From NCBI RefSeq assembly GCF_040802235.1, contig NC_133167.1:12578501-12642500 (forward strand): a stretch of DNA of 64,000 bases, read 5' to 3'. Below are positions 46,701 through 59,600 of the stretch, in pieces. The DNA comes from Manis javanica. Taxonomy: Eukaryota > Chordata > Mammalia > Pholidota > Manidae. Within the stretch, counting starts at the first letter, position 1, and each line of letters opens with the position of its first letter. The position numbers and the translations under genes are program-made. The notes beneath the pieces were generated by a model, which worked only from the letters and a program-made list of their open reading frames with translations, was not told the DNA's origin and ran no database searches.

Positions 46701-48729
46701 CGCACACCTTCTGTGAACATCAAACCCATAACTATTTATGGCTTTATCAGCATGATAAGTCCATTGTATGAACTCCTAAGAATATGTTGAAGCCCCAACC
46801 TATTCCTCTGGGAATTTCTTCCATAAATGATTCCCACACCTGCTGTACAAAGCTGTAGCAAGCATTGACGGATGACCTGTGGATAGAGACTTGGGAATAT
46901 TATGAATTGCAATTATAATTGTAATGTACAAATTCTCAGTTGCTTATTCCCTGTTTTTTTTTGGAGGGGGTAGGTCTATATACTCATACAAAAAAAATTT
47001 TTTTAACTTGTTTTTAAAAGTCTATGTGTTTCAGTTAATTGACTCCATGAACTTCATTCTCCAGGACAGATATTACATAACATGATAGATGCAGATTTAG
47101 CCAGGTGTTTTAGAGATCCTGGTTCTTGGCACACTCAGGTGGGAAGAAAAGTGAGTTCAGGCACACGGAGGAATCTTACAGCAGCAAGATGGGGCTGAGT
47201 TCCAGTGCTTTGGCCCGATAAAGACTAGAAAGAGGACCATTGCCAGTGGACAAGGACACAACTTCAAACTGATTTTATTTTTTTGTCCTAAAAATATCAA
47301 TGTACTCTTCTTCACATTTTGTTTCTCTCCCCCAGCTTAAAGTTTGCTCTTAGAAAGCAGAACTTAATTTTGGTATGGTTTTCTTTAAGAACCGTAAGAC
47401 TAAAAAAAAAAATGAAAGTCTTAGTTAAGTTGCACCATTGAGCTGCCTTGAAAATCACAGCAGGGGGAAGCTCTGAAACTTCTTTCCCACTGTTTTTGAG
47501 ATCACCTAAATTTCTTTAACATAATATGTGGGTAAGAGTATAAGTATATGGAAGTCATGAGGAATATTGAGAAATTTGAATGAGAACCTTACAAAATGGA
47601 CTAAAATAATGCACTCTTGAAAGGTCACCTACTCTGTCCTACTCAACACAGGAACCAGTTTTAAACATGATGGGATGGAAATTCCAGTGAGCTAGTGAGA
47701 GAGGCCCAGATCTGGCCTCAGCTTTTGAACTTATTATTTATGTGCCCTTGAATTGTCAGCCTTTGATCTTCTTATCTACTGCAACAAAAGGCTGTTAGGA
47801 GTCAGGATCATGCATGAGAAAGCATTTGGATATTGTTAAGCACTATGAAAACATAATACAGCATTATTATTACAAATGGTCCTTAAGACCCGCATTTTAA
47901 AAATGTCATGATAACAAAAAAATTAGTTGAAACAACTTTTACTAATACCAATGATACGATTAAATCAAAATCTCCCTAAGGTTTTTTCTGTGTGTGCCAT
48001 TTGTTTATGTCCATATACCTAGGAGGAAAATTATGGGTGGAAAGAATCAAATATATCTTAAAGTTCAAAAGAGATTTATGTAACAGAGATAAGCTATGAA
48101 CTAGTATAGCCCAATTTATCAAATTAGCCAGATAGCTTACTTAATTATACAGTATTCCTTAAAATGTAAAACACACCAGGAAGGAGTCCTAATGATGATA
48201 TTATTTTGTATTTTTTATAGGTATATTAAAATCAGACACGTCACAGTTATTTGGCTGTTTTTAACCTTCATAGTGTTTCACACTTTTTTGCAAGCATTAT
48301 TTGGACATTGCAAAACAGGAATAACAGAAATGGTAACATTTGGAAACTTCGGCATGTATTTGTCCCTTAGGAGAAGTAGAGCAGGGACTTGGGGGTGGGG
48401 GGAAGGAAGAAGAGGGGGACCCCTTGATTTAGGAGGTGTGATCAGGCCGGTGCCTCAGCTGCACCCCACCCACCCTGCTCCGACAGGCCTTTGCAGAGAG
48501 AGGCAGCCCTGGTCCTTTGGCCAGCAATCCGCTCTGACGTGGGGACAGCCCCTTTCCTCCTTCCAGAGACAGGGAAAGGGTAGCCCAGGAGAAGAAAATT
48601 AAGCCACAGCATATACCCCGTTTTCTATAGTCTCCTAAATTCCACCTCCAAGTTATAAAACCTAATCAGAAATTCCTGAAATAACTTGGAACCTGCTGCC
48701 TTTCCTGAACTTTCTGAGCCCGTAGGCTT
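46701..48729. other. Gene-free stretch with possible MIR
   Basis: No gene. 47,660-47,885 resembles a decayed MIR in sense ('taagcactatgaaaacataa', 'tacagcattattattacaaa'). The open frame at 48,192-48,602 shows no protein features. Confidence 0.35.
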
Positions 48730-48832
48730 GGGCTTCTCTTCCTTTTCTTTCTTTCCTTCCCTCCTCTTTTCCCTGCCTTTCCATTCATTTTTTCCCCCCT
48801 TTCCTTCTTTTCTCTTCCTTCTCTTCCTCCCT
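48730..48832 (+). repeat. Polypyrimidine tract
   Basis: About 100 bp almost purely C/T on the + strand; explains the Lys/Glu-rich minus-strand frame at 48,666-48,908. Confidence 0.9.
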
Positions 48833-49329
48833 CTTTTATATTTTCATTTTTTGTGCATTTGATACTGTTAACCTTAAAATGAAAACAGTCAGTTATCAGC
48901 AAAAACAAGGTTATTAAGGATTAGCACAGAATTGCAATTCAGGACATGCAAACCACAGCAGAACCATAGGCCTGTCTGGATCAAAGCAGAGAAAGACTCT
49001 TTTATAGAGACAGAGGCACTGGAAAGGGCTGTTCTAAGCAAAATGTCCACTGGAGTTAACTGGAGGGCCCACATTTTGTGGCTTCTCTTGGGCTGGGTTA
49101 AGACAGTCTCTCACTGGCTGGGCCGTAGCAGGAGGTTGAGGCCGGGGGCTTTCCTCTTCCTCCTGCCAGGTGATAAAGTAGCTGGGACGGTGTGGTGTCC
49201 GTCTCTTCCAGTGGGATCTGAGATTTGCGAGGCGTGGTGGGCGTGAGAGCTGCAGGCCTCCCAACACCATGTCAGTGAGGTTTCCCTTAATTAGTATTCA
49301 CAATACTCTCTTAATTCTTCACTGTACTT

Positions 49330-49760
49330 TAAAATACAGTAGTCCTCCAAACTGGGGGACACATTCTGAGGACCCCAGTGGATCCTGACATGGAGGGTAG
49401 TGCCAAGCTCTCATATATATATATATATACAGTATTTTTTCCTATATGTGCATACCTAAGATAAAGTTCAATTTATATATTAGGCACCATAGGAGATGAA
49501 CAGCAATAGATAAAAATAAAATGGAACAATGATAACAACATAATGTAATAAAAGTTGTGTGAATGTGGTCTCTTGAAATATTGTACTGGACTCACACTTC
49601 TCATGATGGTGTGAGAGGGTGAAATGCCTACATGATGAGATGAGGTGAGGGCACGGACGTAGGCATTGTGATGCAGCATTAGGCTGCTGTTGGCCCTCTG
49701 GACCACAGTGGACCACGGATAACTGACACTGCAGGGAATGCAGTGTGCCTTGTCTATGTG
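49330..49760 (+). repeat. Tigger-like nonautonomous DNA transposon
   Basis: 'atacagtagtcctccaaact gggggacacattctgaggac', then 'tatatgtgcatacctaagat aaagttcaatttatatatta ggcacc' and 'gaaatgcctacatgatgaga tgaggtgagg' follow a common mammalian pogo/Tc1-type element. It includes a short (TA)n at 49,414-49,431. Family name is approximate. Confidence 0.6.
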
Positions 49761-50339
49761 GCATCTCCCAGGATCCCTAGGGGCTGACACAGAGCTGCAG
49801 CTTCTAAATGGGCCCTTGGATCAGCTCTGAGAGAATGAGAAGAGATCGGCCTCTGCTCTGAGAAAACTCTCCCCCCTTCCCAGCTTATCTCAGGATTCTG
49901 TTCTAGGATCTAAACCCACCTCACTTAGAAACATCACTCCACCCACCGCTCTCTCCTTTCACACCTACTAGACCTTTCTCTGAGGTCTGGGATGTTTCTT
50001 TAGCATTTCTCACAATTAGCAATTTTTAAAAATGGCTGTAGTGTGCAATAGTAAAACAAAAGGTGCTCATGGCCCCAGAGTGCACATAATTGGGGATCTG
50101 TTACTGAGAATGCAATCCCGCTAAAGTTTATTTTCAAATATATGTTTAAAAAATCTAGCTATTCCAGAGAACTTAGAAGACCCAAAAAGCATTCTGCCTA
50201 GTGTGAGAAGAAGTGCATTGTTTTCGCAAATTCTTCTTCTGCCAGAGATGCTTCTGAGGTGCTTCTTGTAAGGACAATAATTCCAAAGAGGGACAGTCAC
50301 TCTAAGTCTGAGCTGAGGAGGAGGGCTGACTTCCACAGC

Positions 50340-50545
50340 ACGTCCTACACGTGAGGTGCTCTCCTAAGTATTTTGATCTTTCTGTCAATCCTGTGAGGTG
50401 GTGCTATGATTATCCCCATTTTAGTGATGAGAAAACCAAGGCACTGAGAGGGCAAGAGCCTGATCCAGAATCGCACAAGGAGTAAGAGGCATGGCTGGGC
50501 TTAGAATCCTGGCTGTCTGGATGGACTTGTGCCCCAACCACTCCA
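50340..50545 (-). repeat. MIR SINE
   Basis: Near full-length MIR in reverse: 'tgattatccccattttagtg atgagaaaaccaaggcactg', then 'ggcatggctgggcttagaat cctggctg' and 'caaccactccaccatcctgcc'. Confidence 0.85.
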
Positions 50546-50809
50546 CCATCCTGCCCCTCAAAGGTGAGTGCAAGAAGGGGAGGTCTCAGCTGCAGCACGG
50601 TGTCAGCGAGCTTTCAGGGTGAGACCCTTGGCAGAGGACCTGACAACATGACACCGTATCAAAGCAGCCCTGGCGCCCAGCCTAACCTAGCGTTGGGACC
50701 AGACGAGGTGCTTTTACCAATATTTTATTTAATGAACAAACAGCTAAGGGTGGGATGGTGGCAACACAGATGAAGCTTCCATTCTCCAGATGTCAGAGGA
50801 AGAGGTTGT

Positions 50810-51128
50810 CTCAGTCTGCTGGGGTGGCAGTAATAAACTACCACAGCGTGGGGGACGAGCTAACATGGCCAGGTTCCGGGGAGAGCTCTTCGCGTCTTAG
50901 AAGGCCACCTTCTTGCTGCGTTGTCACATGGCAGGGAGAGAGGGGAAAGGGGGGGTAGGAGGGAGAGCTCTCCAGAGAGCTTGTGAGGGCACTAATCTCA
51001 TTCACGGGGCCTCCACCCGCATGACCTAATTATCACCCAAAGTCCCACCTCTGAGTACCTTACACTGGGAATTAGGGCTTCAACATAGGAATTTGGGGGA
51101 GACACAAACATTCAGTCCATAGCAGAGA
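50810..51128 (-). repeat. MaLR-type LTR (MST/MLT-like)
   Basis: Reverse complement of a MaLR LTR: 'gtctcagtctgctggggtgg', 'aaactaccacagcgtggggg', 'gagggcactaatctcattca', 'catgacctaattatcaccca aagtcccacctc', 'gggagacacaaacattcagt'. The middle appears deleted. Confidence 0.75.
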
Positions 51129-53004
51129 TGAACCATTTCATTCCTGTCTGTCCTAAGTGCTGGGTCTACTCTGGACTGCGCCTCCCTTCATCTGTGCCCC
51201 CCCACTTCTCAGGTGTGTGCTTTTCTCACTGCCGACTATTACAGACCTATTACAGCCGGCAGCCACTCCCTCCCCCCTCCCTCCTTGTTGCTCTGCTGTG
51301 TACTAGCATCTCCGCACTTTTCTTTCATTGTTTGTGCTGTGGAGCCCTATCGGAAACTCATTCCCAAGGTTTGTCCTCCTGCATACATTCTACAAGTGTG
51401 TCCTGGGTGCCGGACCCCGGGCATGTGCACAGCAGTCACTGTGCACCGCCTGCCTCCACCTCCAGGAACTTCTCCAGGCTCCCTGAACCTTGGCCAGAGA
51501 GTCTCACTTCAAAGCAGCAGCTTTTGTCTTCAAAAGACACAGCCACCCTGGACGGTCGCAGCAGAAATGACACTGCTTGAATTCCCGTGGGCACAGGCCA
51601 TGGTTGCTTGAAGTTAGCATCCATCATCAGTCAGGACCTTTTTACATCACTCTCATGGGATCGCTTTTGCATTGCACCTTGGAGGTTTCTCTTGCTTTGT
51701 CTGATGGCCTGAATCCAAAACTAAAGGGTGACTGAATGTCAGCAGGACTTTTTAAGGGGGTGTGTAAATATTCATCTTGTTTTCTATCCTCTTATCCGTC
51801 TGTCAGTAGAAGGCACTGTTGTGACAATCTGATCACAGACAGGGGCCTCTCCAACTTTTTTCTGTGCTTTACCCAAAGAGGACAAAGTAGATATTTTAAA
51901 ATTCATTTATGTTCAGGATTCTCAGCAGGAGGTAGAGCCCACCTGAAACAGGCCCCATCTGCACCTCCCGGGACCTGAGCACACACCATAGAGGTGGTCC
52001 AGCGGGTCTTGTCTGGAGTTTTGAGGTACCTTTTGCAGCCCGGGGACACCCCCTGAGGTGGGGGAGGTGGGCACAGGCTCCAGCTCCAGGAGAAGTGACG
52101 CCCAGTGTTTCTCTGTGATGTCCCGAACCCTGATTGGGGGCGGGGCCTGATTTTGGTCGTGTTCTGCCTGCTCATCTTCTTTTGTTCTTGTGCGTTATCT
52201 GTGCCTGTTTCTCCAGCCTTCTGGTAAATTCACCCCCAGCTTGACTCAGCCAGAATCAGTTCTGTTCTTGCACCAAATAACAGACTGCTATAGAGTGAAA
52301 CACTGAGAGGGGCTGAGGCCAAGTATGAAACTGGGGCACCATGTTAGGGAATGGAATTTTCAAAAGAGATAAAAAGATGTTAAGAACTGCTCATTTGGGG
52401 AGTTCATGTCTCTTTGAAGTTCCCTTGGCTTTGATTCCTTGGACTCTTTTCCTTTCGGATTGCCTCTTGCTTCTCCCTTATGGCCGTGGCTGAAAGAAAC
52501 CCACTGCCAACCCTTTCTGCAGCTAAGAAGGAAGCAGGAAGGGACCCACAGAGGTGGGGCAGAGCCCCTTTAGAGCAATAGGCCAACCTCTAGGCCTTCG
52601 TCCAGGCTAGACACAGAGTCCTGTGGGCTGTGTGTGGGCGGGCGTAGGCCACCGACCAGTGTGCCTGGATGATGGAGGGAGGCGGCGGCTGTGTCTATGT
52701 GTGTGAGAGGAGTTGGGGGTCACAGGGAAGAAGCCTACCTGCACACCATAGAAAGGGGTGCCATAGGAAACAGACTCTATTTATCAGAAGTGAGATGAGA
52801 AATCAGCAGGCTACAAAAACAGGCATCCACTCCTGACCCAAACTGAAGCTGGTAACAAAGGAGGAGCCCCCGGGGCAGGGTTCCTGCGAGGGGACCCTGC
52901 CTGCGACTCCCAGTCACCTCTTCCTTACAAAGGACATGCCTTTTGACGATGCGAGAACCCCCAGCACCTGGCTTCCCTCATTCTCCTTTGTTTCCTTTAG
53001 AACC
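51129..53004. other. Gene-free stretch
   Basis: No gene or named repeat. Open frames at 51,128-51,611 overlap in several frames and are C-rich by composition. Confidence 0.4.
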
Positions 53005-53425
53005 TGTGTTAGTTTCCTAGAACTGTTGTGACAAATGATCACCAACATTGTGGTTTAAAGCACAGAATTTTATCATTTTATCCTCTCACAGTTCCAGAGG
53101 CTAGAAATCTGAAATCAGGGGGCTGCGGGGGACACAGTCGTGCTGGAGGCCCCGGAGGTCGATCCTTCATTGCTTCTCCAGGCGTTCCCTGGCCTAGGGC
53201 TGCTCCATCTTCACGGAACCATCCCTGTCTCTTTGTCTCTCTCTCTCTTACAGAGACACTTGTCATGGATTTGGGGCTCACCCAGATAATCTCATCTCAA
53301 GATCCTTAACTTAATTACTTAGCAAAGACCTTTTTTTTCCAAGGAAGGTTACATTTACAGGTTCTAAGCTTTAGGATATGGACATTTCTTTTGAGGGGCT
53401 ACCATTCAACCCACTATAGAACCCT
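53005..53425 (-). repeat. MLT1-type MaLR LTR
   Basis: Reverse complement of an MLT1-like LTR: 'gtgttagtttcctagaactg', 'tcacagttccagaggctaga aatctgaaatcagggg', 'tctcatctcaagatccttaa cttaattac', 'catttcttttgaggggctac cattcaaccc'. Confidence 0.8.
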
Positions 53426-53559
53426 TACAATTATGTGAGCTTTCCTGGTTTAGCTGTTTATCTGCATTCTCTGTCACCTTCCATTAACCCACCCTGCTTC
53501 CTTCTCTCTCTCCTTCACCCGCGTACCACAAACATAAGAGTTAGGACCTGCCTGTCATC

Positions 53560-53645
53560 TTTCTAACTGTATCCATAAGTCTTAAAACAGCACCTGAGCC
53601 AGAGTAGACACCCAGTGTTAGCTGACTGAATAAAAGAATTAAAAA
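53560..53645 (+). repeat. L2/MIR tail fragment
   Basis: 'acagcacctgagccagagta gacacccagtgttagctgac tgaataaaaga' resembles the '-cacatagtaggcactcaataaa-' tail. Confidence 0.4.
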
Positions 53646-55900
53646 ATCGATCTCTTGGACTGTGTGCCCTTAGCACGTCATCCAGACATTTAGTACTGCT
53701 CCTAACCCATTGCGTTAGTCTTGGGAGTGTGTGTATCTCTGTTCCTCATTTTAACCTGCATCTCTGAGGCAATCATGTCTGGGTTTTTCATAATTCTAGG
53801 TGATCATTTCTGCCCTTTAATTCAGAGCAACAAATGTCATGTACCAAATACTGTGCTAGATGCACCCTAGGAATTAATGGTAGATGAAGACAAATGTAAA
53901 TACACGTGGTATAGTTTGGGTTTTATTTCAACTGCCTGTCTACTGGAACTGATTTTGGCTTCTCCCCTTCCTGCAGTGTGTTTCTCATCCCACATTACAA
54001 ACAGGTTGAGCTGGCAGTCATCGATCCATGTGTGCCCAGAGCCTGGAAGTATTTTTTTCAAAAAAACTCTCCTTTTTCAAATCACTCACCTTCTTCTTGG
54101 CCCTGAAAGGGAGGCTTCAGATGGACACTAACGTGGTTCCGATAGGTTGAAAGGTAAGAGATGAAAGCTTGTTTTTGATTGCCTTAAATCTAATTTTAAA
54201 AAATCACAATTATCATGCTCTGCCACTTGAGCAGCTGCCTCGTCAGTCTGAAACACCTACTGGGAGGAAGTATTATTGGAGTAACTTCTATGGAGATGCT
54301 TCACAACCACAAAGATGATTAAATGATGGCTGTGTTGCCCCACAGCTTTGAGGGTTGGGTGTGCCTGCCTGCGTAGGCATGCAGGGTTTCTGCTTGGCCC
54401 CCCCACAAGGGGCTCTTTCTTGAGCCCCCACCACCAGTAGAACTAGCACAGGGCTAGACCCTCCGAGATTTTTGCCTGCTCTGGGGCCAGAGGGTTGAAA
54501 TGGACTCCTGCAGCTTATTCACAAGAGAAAAGTTCTCCTGCTTTTGAAGAAAGTAGTCAACGGACACCGGAGAATCGGGGTTCAATGACTTTGTGCATTG
54601 CTGTGCTAAATGAGAAAACTTTAAAAGGGCCCTGTAGACCCCACAAAAATGTCCCCTGAGTGCAAAAGCATCAAAAACAGGACCATCTTGCTGTAGCTGT
54701 TGCCCTACCAAACCTCACACAGGACTGTTCAGTAATGAAAACCAGACAGGGGCAGATCCTTGAGACACGTCATTAGTGAGCAAACCACCTCCGTAAATGG
54801 TCACTCACCAGTTTTTACCACTCATGTGGCCAGAATTGGCTTTCAGGCACACCCAGGGACACTCAGTGAGGCAGAGCAACGTAGTGTGTGATTTGACTTG
54901 GGGAATATTTGCAGTTTGTGTATTAAGAAGAAATACACTAACAAGTTGAAGTCGGCTTCCTAAGGAATTGTTTTCCTTCCGCTGTGAGCATAATTTAGGA
55001 AAAAGGCAAAGGGAAAACTGTGGCCTGGGAAACGTTTATGAAGTCTGAAGAGTGCCCCCTGCCCCTTCTCCAATGTGTATGTTGGACCTCATTCAGTTAC
55101 ATTTCAGGCATATTTCTGTCCTTCACGTGCTAAAGTTAAGATGATGCATTTTGGTGCCTCTGTTAGGTTTTAGAAGGTTACTTTTGCACAAAGCCTGCAC
55201 AACTGGATGAACATAGAAGGGTTCAGAGTGAGATAAATTCGTACCCTCTTGGCTGTCTTATGTGGCCATGGCCACTTCCCTAGCTCCTGGCGGAATGAAG
55301 AGCAGGGGCTCAGGAAAGGCAACAGTGAGAGAGATTTTGCAGTTTATTGGGGAAGAGGTGCCAGGACCTGTTTTTACACAAAGGTAAAGCCTTTGCGTCT
55401 TTCAGTCAATAGCTCTGTAGTTTCTGCTCAGTTATCCCTGGGTCACTAGCACAAAGATCTAGCGAGGTCCTCTCCCGGAGATGAGCAAGCACTTCGGAGA
55501 GCAGGAAGTGACCGTTGGGTTCTGTCCCATGAGAGACACTGAAGGAAGAAAGGAGTCTCGTGTCGCCGTGTTTCTGGCTGGTGACAAGGGGCAGTTGGAG
55601 GAGGAGTGAGTCGGCTTGGACAGCAGCCAACCACAGGGGCACGAGTGGGGTCAAGATTCGGTCCAGGATATTGCTCTCGGTTGCCAAGGGCCACAGCAAC
55701 AGGGCCTTTTGTTTAGTGTGACAAGAGCTGATCCAAGTTCCCTGGCACTCTGTGGACGGGTCACCGTGGGGAGAAGCGTGGGACCCTGAGCATCTTAGAT
55801 TTGGTTCCTTAGCCAGCATAGGCTCAGCACCAGAGCCCACTCACTGGCTATGGGCCTGGAGCTTGGGTAAGGCCCTTGAAGAAAACAGAAAGTGAGACTG

Positions 55901-55902
<2 letters not shown>
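53646..55902. other. Gene-free stretch
   Basis: No gene supported. The 85-residue minus frame at 54,454-54,711 looks natural in composition but is unassigned. No repeat named. Confidence 0.35.
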
Positions 55903-55963
<61 letters not shown>

Positions 55964-56031
55964 TGCTGTCTGTCTGCCTGCGTGGGATGCACAGGGCTTT
56001 AGCAGGATCATACTAATCAGTATGTCTGAGG

Positions 56032-56078
<47 letters not shown>

Positions 56079-56146
56079 TGCTGTCTGTCTGCCTGCGTGG
56101 GATGCACAGGGCTTTAGCAGGATCATACTAATCAGTATGTCTGAGG

Positions 56147-56195
<49 letters not shown>

Positions 56196-56263
56196 TGCTG
56201 TCTGTCTGCCTGCGTGGGATGCACAGGGCTTTAGCAGGATCATACTAATCAGTATGTCTGAGG
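55903..56263 (+). repeat. Three-copy compound minisatellite
   Basis: Three (GT)n runs (55,903-55,962; 56,034-56,077; 56,149-56,194), each followed by a 69-71-bp spacer that begins ctgctgtctgtctgcctgcg and ends tcagtatgtctgagg. The spacers are identical apart from one or two bases at the junction, so the duplication is recent. The period is about 115-117 bp. Thr-His and Cys-Val frames here are artefacts. Confidence 0.95.
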
Positions 56264-56475
56264 CACTGTTCCAAGATTTTCTTTTAAGTGTAGAATTCAA
56301 GTTCTACGATTTTTACATGCATCAACTCATTGAAGCATCACAACAAACCTATGAGGTTTGTTACCTTTATCATCCTCATTTAACAAATGAAGAGACAGAG
56401 GCAGACACAGTGCAAGTAACTTGTGCAGCTAATAGGTGTTGCCCAGGCTGACTACTCGGAACTCCTGACTCTTCA
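56245..56475 (-). repeat. MIR SINE
   Basis: Reverse-complement MIR: 'gaggcactgttccaagattt', 'ttacatgcatcaactcattg', 'caacaaacctatgaggtttg', 'aacaaatgaagagacagagg'. Its first ~15 bp are also the end of each minisatellite spacer. Confidence 0.8.
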
Positions 56476-56494
56476 TTACATTGCTGTATGTAGG

Positions 56495-56970
56495 GCAGCT
56501 GACTGACAGGCCCCAAAGATACCCAGTCCCCAATCCCTGGAATCTGTAATGGTTACTTGGTGTGGTGAAGGGACCTTGAAGATGTGCTCAGGTATGTTGA
56601 GATGGGGAGATGATTCTGGATTTTTGAATGAGCCCTAAATGTAATCACAAGCATCCTTACCAGAGGGAGATTTGCCTTCAAAAGAGGCAGAAGGTCATAG
56701 CAGAAGGAAGCAGGAGCGGGAAAGAATATGAGATGTGAGGAGGGAGTCAGGAGCCAAGGGATGCAGGTGGCTGCCAGACAGTGGGAAAGGCAAGGAAGCA
56801 GCCTCCCCAGGAGCCTCCAGGGGGACCAGCCTTGCCAGCCCCTGGGTTCTCCCTGTCAAACCCACTTTGGACTTCTGGCCTCTAGAAATGTAAGATAATA
56901 CATTTGTGTTGTTTTGAGTCACTAATTTTGTGGTAATTTGTTACAGCAGCTGTAGGCAACTAATACATCA
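56495..56970 (+). repeat. MLT1-type MaLR LTR
   Basis: Sense MLT1: 'gactgacaggccccaaagat', 'ccctggaatctgtaatggtt', 'gagccctaaatgtaatcaca', 'gaaagaatatgagatgtgag', 'ttctggcctctagaaatgta agataatacatttgtgttgt', ending 'gtaggcaactaatacat'. Confidence 0.85.
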
Positions 56971-57082
56971 TAGTTCTCAAATCTTTTCACAAAAACATGT
57001 AGAGATGAATGTTCTCAGGGGGAACATACGTCCATACATTCTCATATCTTGACACCCTCGACCCCCACAAACTGCATAGTGG

Positions 57083-57119
<37 letters not shown>

Positions 57120-57132
57120 CATGTGTGTGTGT
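57083..57132 (+). repeat. (GT)n microsatellite
   Basis: About 25 GT-type units with CG and CA interruptions. Confidence 0.93.
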
Positions 57133-59455
57133 TTGGTGAGGGTAAGGCCTAATACACATTATTATAAGTATATGATTCAGTAATATAAAAGATCTCAAAA
57201 TTCATTTTTAAGAAAGAGTTAATATTATTAATATGAAACACTATTTTAAACCTTATTACTTTGGCGCCACAAAAAATATTACCAAGTAGCTAGTATTGAA
57301 GAATAAACCTACTAATGCTGGTTTGATTGTAATAATACACATTATTTGTCTCATTACTTTGGTTTGGTGATTGTTAACTTCCTCTGACACCCCTGGAAAT
57401 GTCACAGCAGTGCTGTGCACTCCAAAAAATGAGATGGAAACGCCCTCCCCATGCTTTTCCATCTTCCCTTGTCTTTTCTTAATAAAAATGTTTTAATCCA
57501 TGGTCAGAAGGATAGGGAAAGGGATGTAAAAGCAAAATGACAACTCAGAGCAAGAACCCCAGCCCACCAGGAGGGGTTGAAGTCGGGGAGTGCTTTGATT
57601 CTCCTCCTGTAAAAGTTATCTTGTTTTGCTGCTATTCAAAGTTGATCCAGATGCAAGCGATGGGAAACGAGATTATTCCAGCTGATTGCAATAACCTGAA
57701 ATCTTAATAAAAGATGCAAACCATCCACGAACTTTGGCCCTATGTTGTTAATTGCAAAACACTAGCATTTGTGTCAAACAGTCATGAGCGCAGGCACCCA
57801 GTGTTAGCTGAGTAGGCAAGGAAGGTACAGTTCTCTTTTACAGGGGCGAGCAGGGCCCTCCTCATATGGTCTGCAGGTTGCGTGTGCACTGTTGAGGGGC
57901 TGCCTTCATCCTCGGAACATGCGTGGACTGTGTTTGGTAGGGCCCTTCCCAGAGGGGCACCGAGAACTGTGAGTAAAGGCGCCTGCTTCCTCATTTACCC
58001 AGGGCACCGGATGGGCTTGCAGGGACCTGGAGAGTATTTGCAGGGGCACAACAGGAAGGGAGTCGGTGCATGGAAAGCTATATCCTAGCAGGGCTATTTT
58101 GCCTCAGTGAATTGGAGACAGCAACCGGGAAAAGGCAGGAAAGACCCCTGCTTTCTAGTCTTAGTCTTGGTGGCACTGCCTAGAAATCCTATGTTAAAAA
58201 GGCAAGATGGCCGATAACTCCCTACATCACAGGGACATGGAGATGCTTAATTAATATTAAAGTTAAGTAGATCCTTATGCTTATATAATACTTTGTTCAT
58301 CATAAAAATCACCCTTAAGTGGGAAAAAAAGTGCTAATCCACAGAGGCACTCAAATCATATAATAGAAAGATTAAAAAATTTCTAAATACTTTTGCTAGA
58401 TAAACTTCATGCCAAGTGAACATGAGACCCACTGGATTGTTATTAGGCCAGGTTAGCTGGCAACTAAGTACAAGTTAACCCACATATATAATTGAGTTTT
58501 CTGAGCATAAACAATTCTGACATGTCCTTTCTGTCTTAGAAGAAATTGTGTGCAATAAAGATTCATAATTTGTTTTATAGGAGCATACAGATCTTGTCAG
58601 GTAGCCCTGGTTTACCTGAATCAGTCAAGAAAGTGCTAGTTTTTTTTTCTTTAAGTGATTTCTAGGGCTTTATTAATACTGCAAAATCATACTTGTGTAG
58701 AATAAATAAATGTAGAATACATGAGAGAAAATAAAAATTTTCTTCTCCCATTAATGGAAATCATTTCCTACAATGAATCTTCACTTTTCCTGTTCCCTTG
58801 TGATTCCCTCATACGGTTCAGTTTGTCCTGGAATCCCTGTTGTTTATGCGGAGCATGTATGTGATTCCTCCAAGAGGTGAGGAGATTAGGAAAAGTAAAA
58901 ATTGTCTACAACTATTGTGTTCCCCAAATCACACAATAGGGTGTTTAGCTCATAATAGATGCTAAATACTAACTCTATGCATTATATTAGCAGTCATATC
59001 TATGGGTAGAATTTCATTCTAATAACATTGAAAATATCAATCAAGGCTGTCTTACACCTTGTTAAAATGGTAATTTAAAATGTAGGTTTTACTATTGTGC
59101 AGGGTTGGTGAAGTCAACAGATTGGGAGATGACTGCCACTGAACAGATAGTTTGTTAATCAAGTTCCCAAAAGGAGGGGACACACCATTCAATGCAGGGC
59201 TTTGTGGGAAAGCACCAGGGTGAGTCAGGAGGCACAGCACAGAGAAACAGAGGATGTGAGCTCTGGGTTGGTTGGTTTGCATAGGAAAAGCACGCCCTGC
59301 GGTGAGACTAACGAACTCTAGGCCTCGGCCAGCCCTCACAGGGACAGTCTTTCTGGGATCAGCAAGGCCCCAGATGTCAAAGCTTCAGAATAAAAAGATA
59401 CGCTTGCTGCCAGTGGAGAAACTAGTGCCAGATGTACAGAACAGTAAGAATACGA
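57133..59455. other. Gene-free stretch
   Basis: No gene or confident repeat. Confidence 0.4.
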
Positions 59456-59600
59456 ATGGTGAACATTCACTGAGCACTTATTTTGTACCTGGCCTTGCGT
59501 CACGCACTTGGCATGTGTGAACTCAGAACCTCTGAGTTGGTAATGTTTTAGCTAGGTCAGGTAACCTGCCCCAGGCCATTCTGCTGGCAAATATCCAAAT
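59456..59600 (-). repeat. MIR SINE, diverged
   Basis: 'attcactgagcacttatttt gtacctggc', 'cacttggcatgtgtgaactc', 'ggtcaggtaacctgccccagg' follow reverse-complement MIR. Confidence 0.55.

Noticed and set aside
54454-54711. 85-residue - strand frame as a retrocopy
   Set aside because: No poly(A), TSD or recognised homology; frames this long occur by chance in 64 kb.
55795-56451. Thr-His and Cys-Val repeat proteins
   Set aside because: Translations of (GT)n microsatellite.
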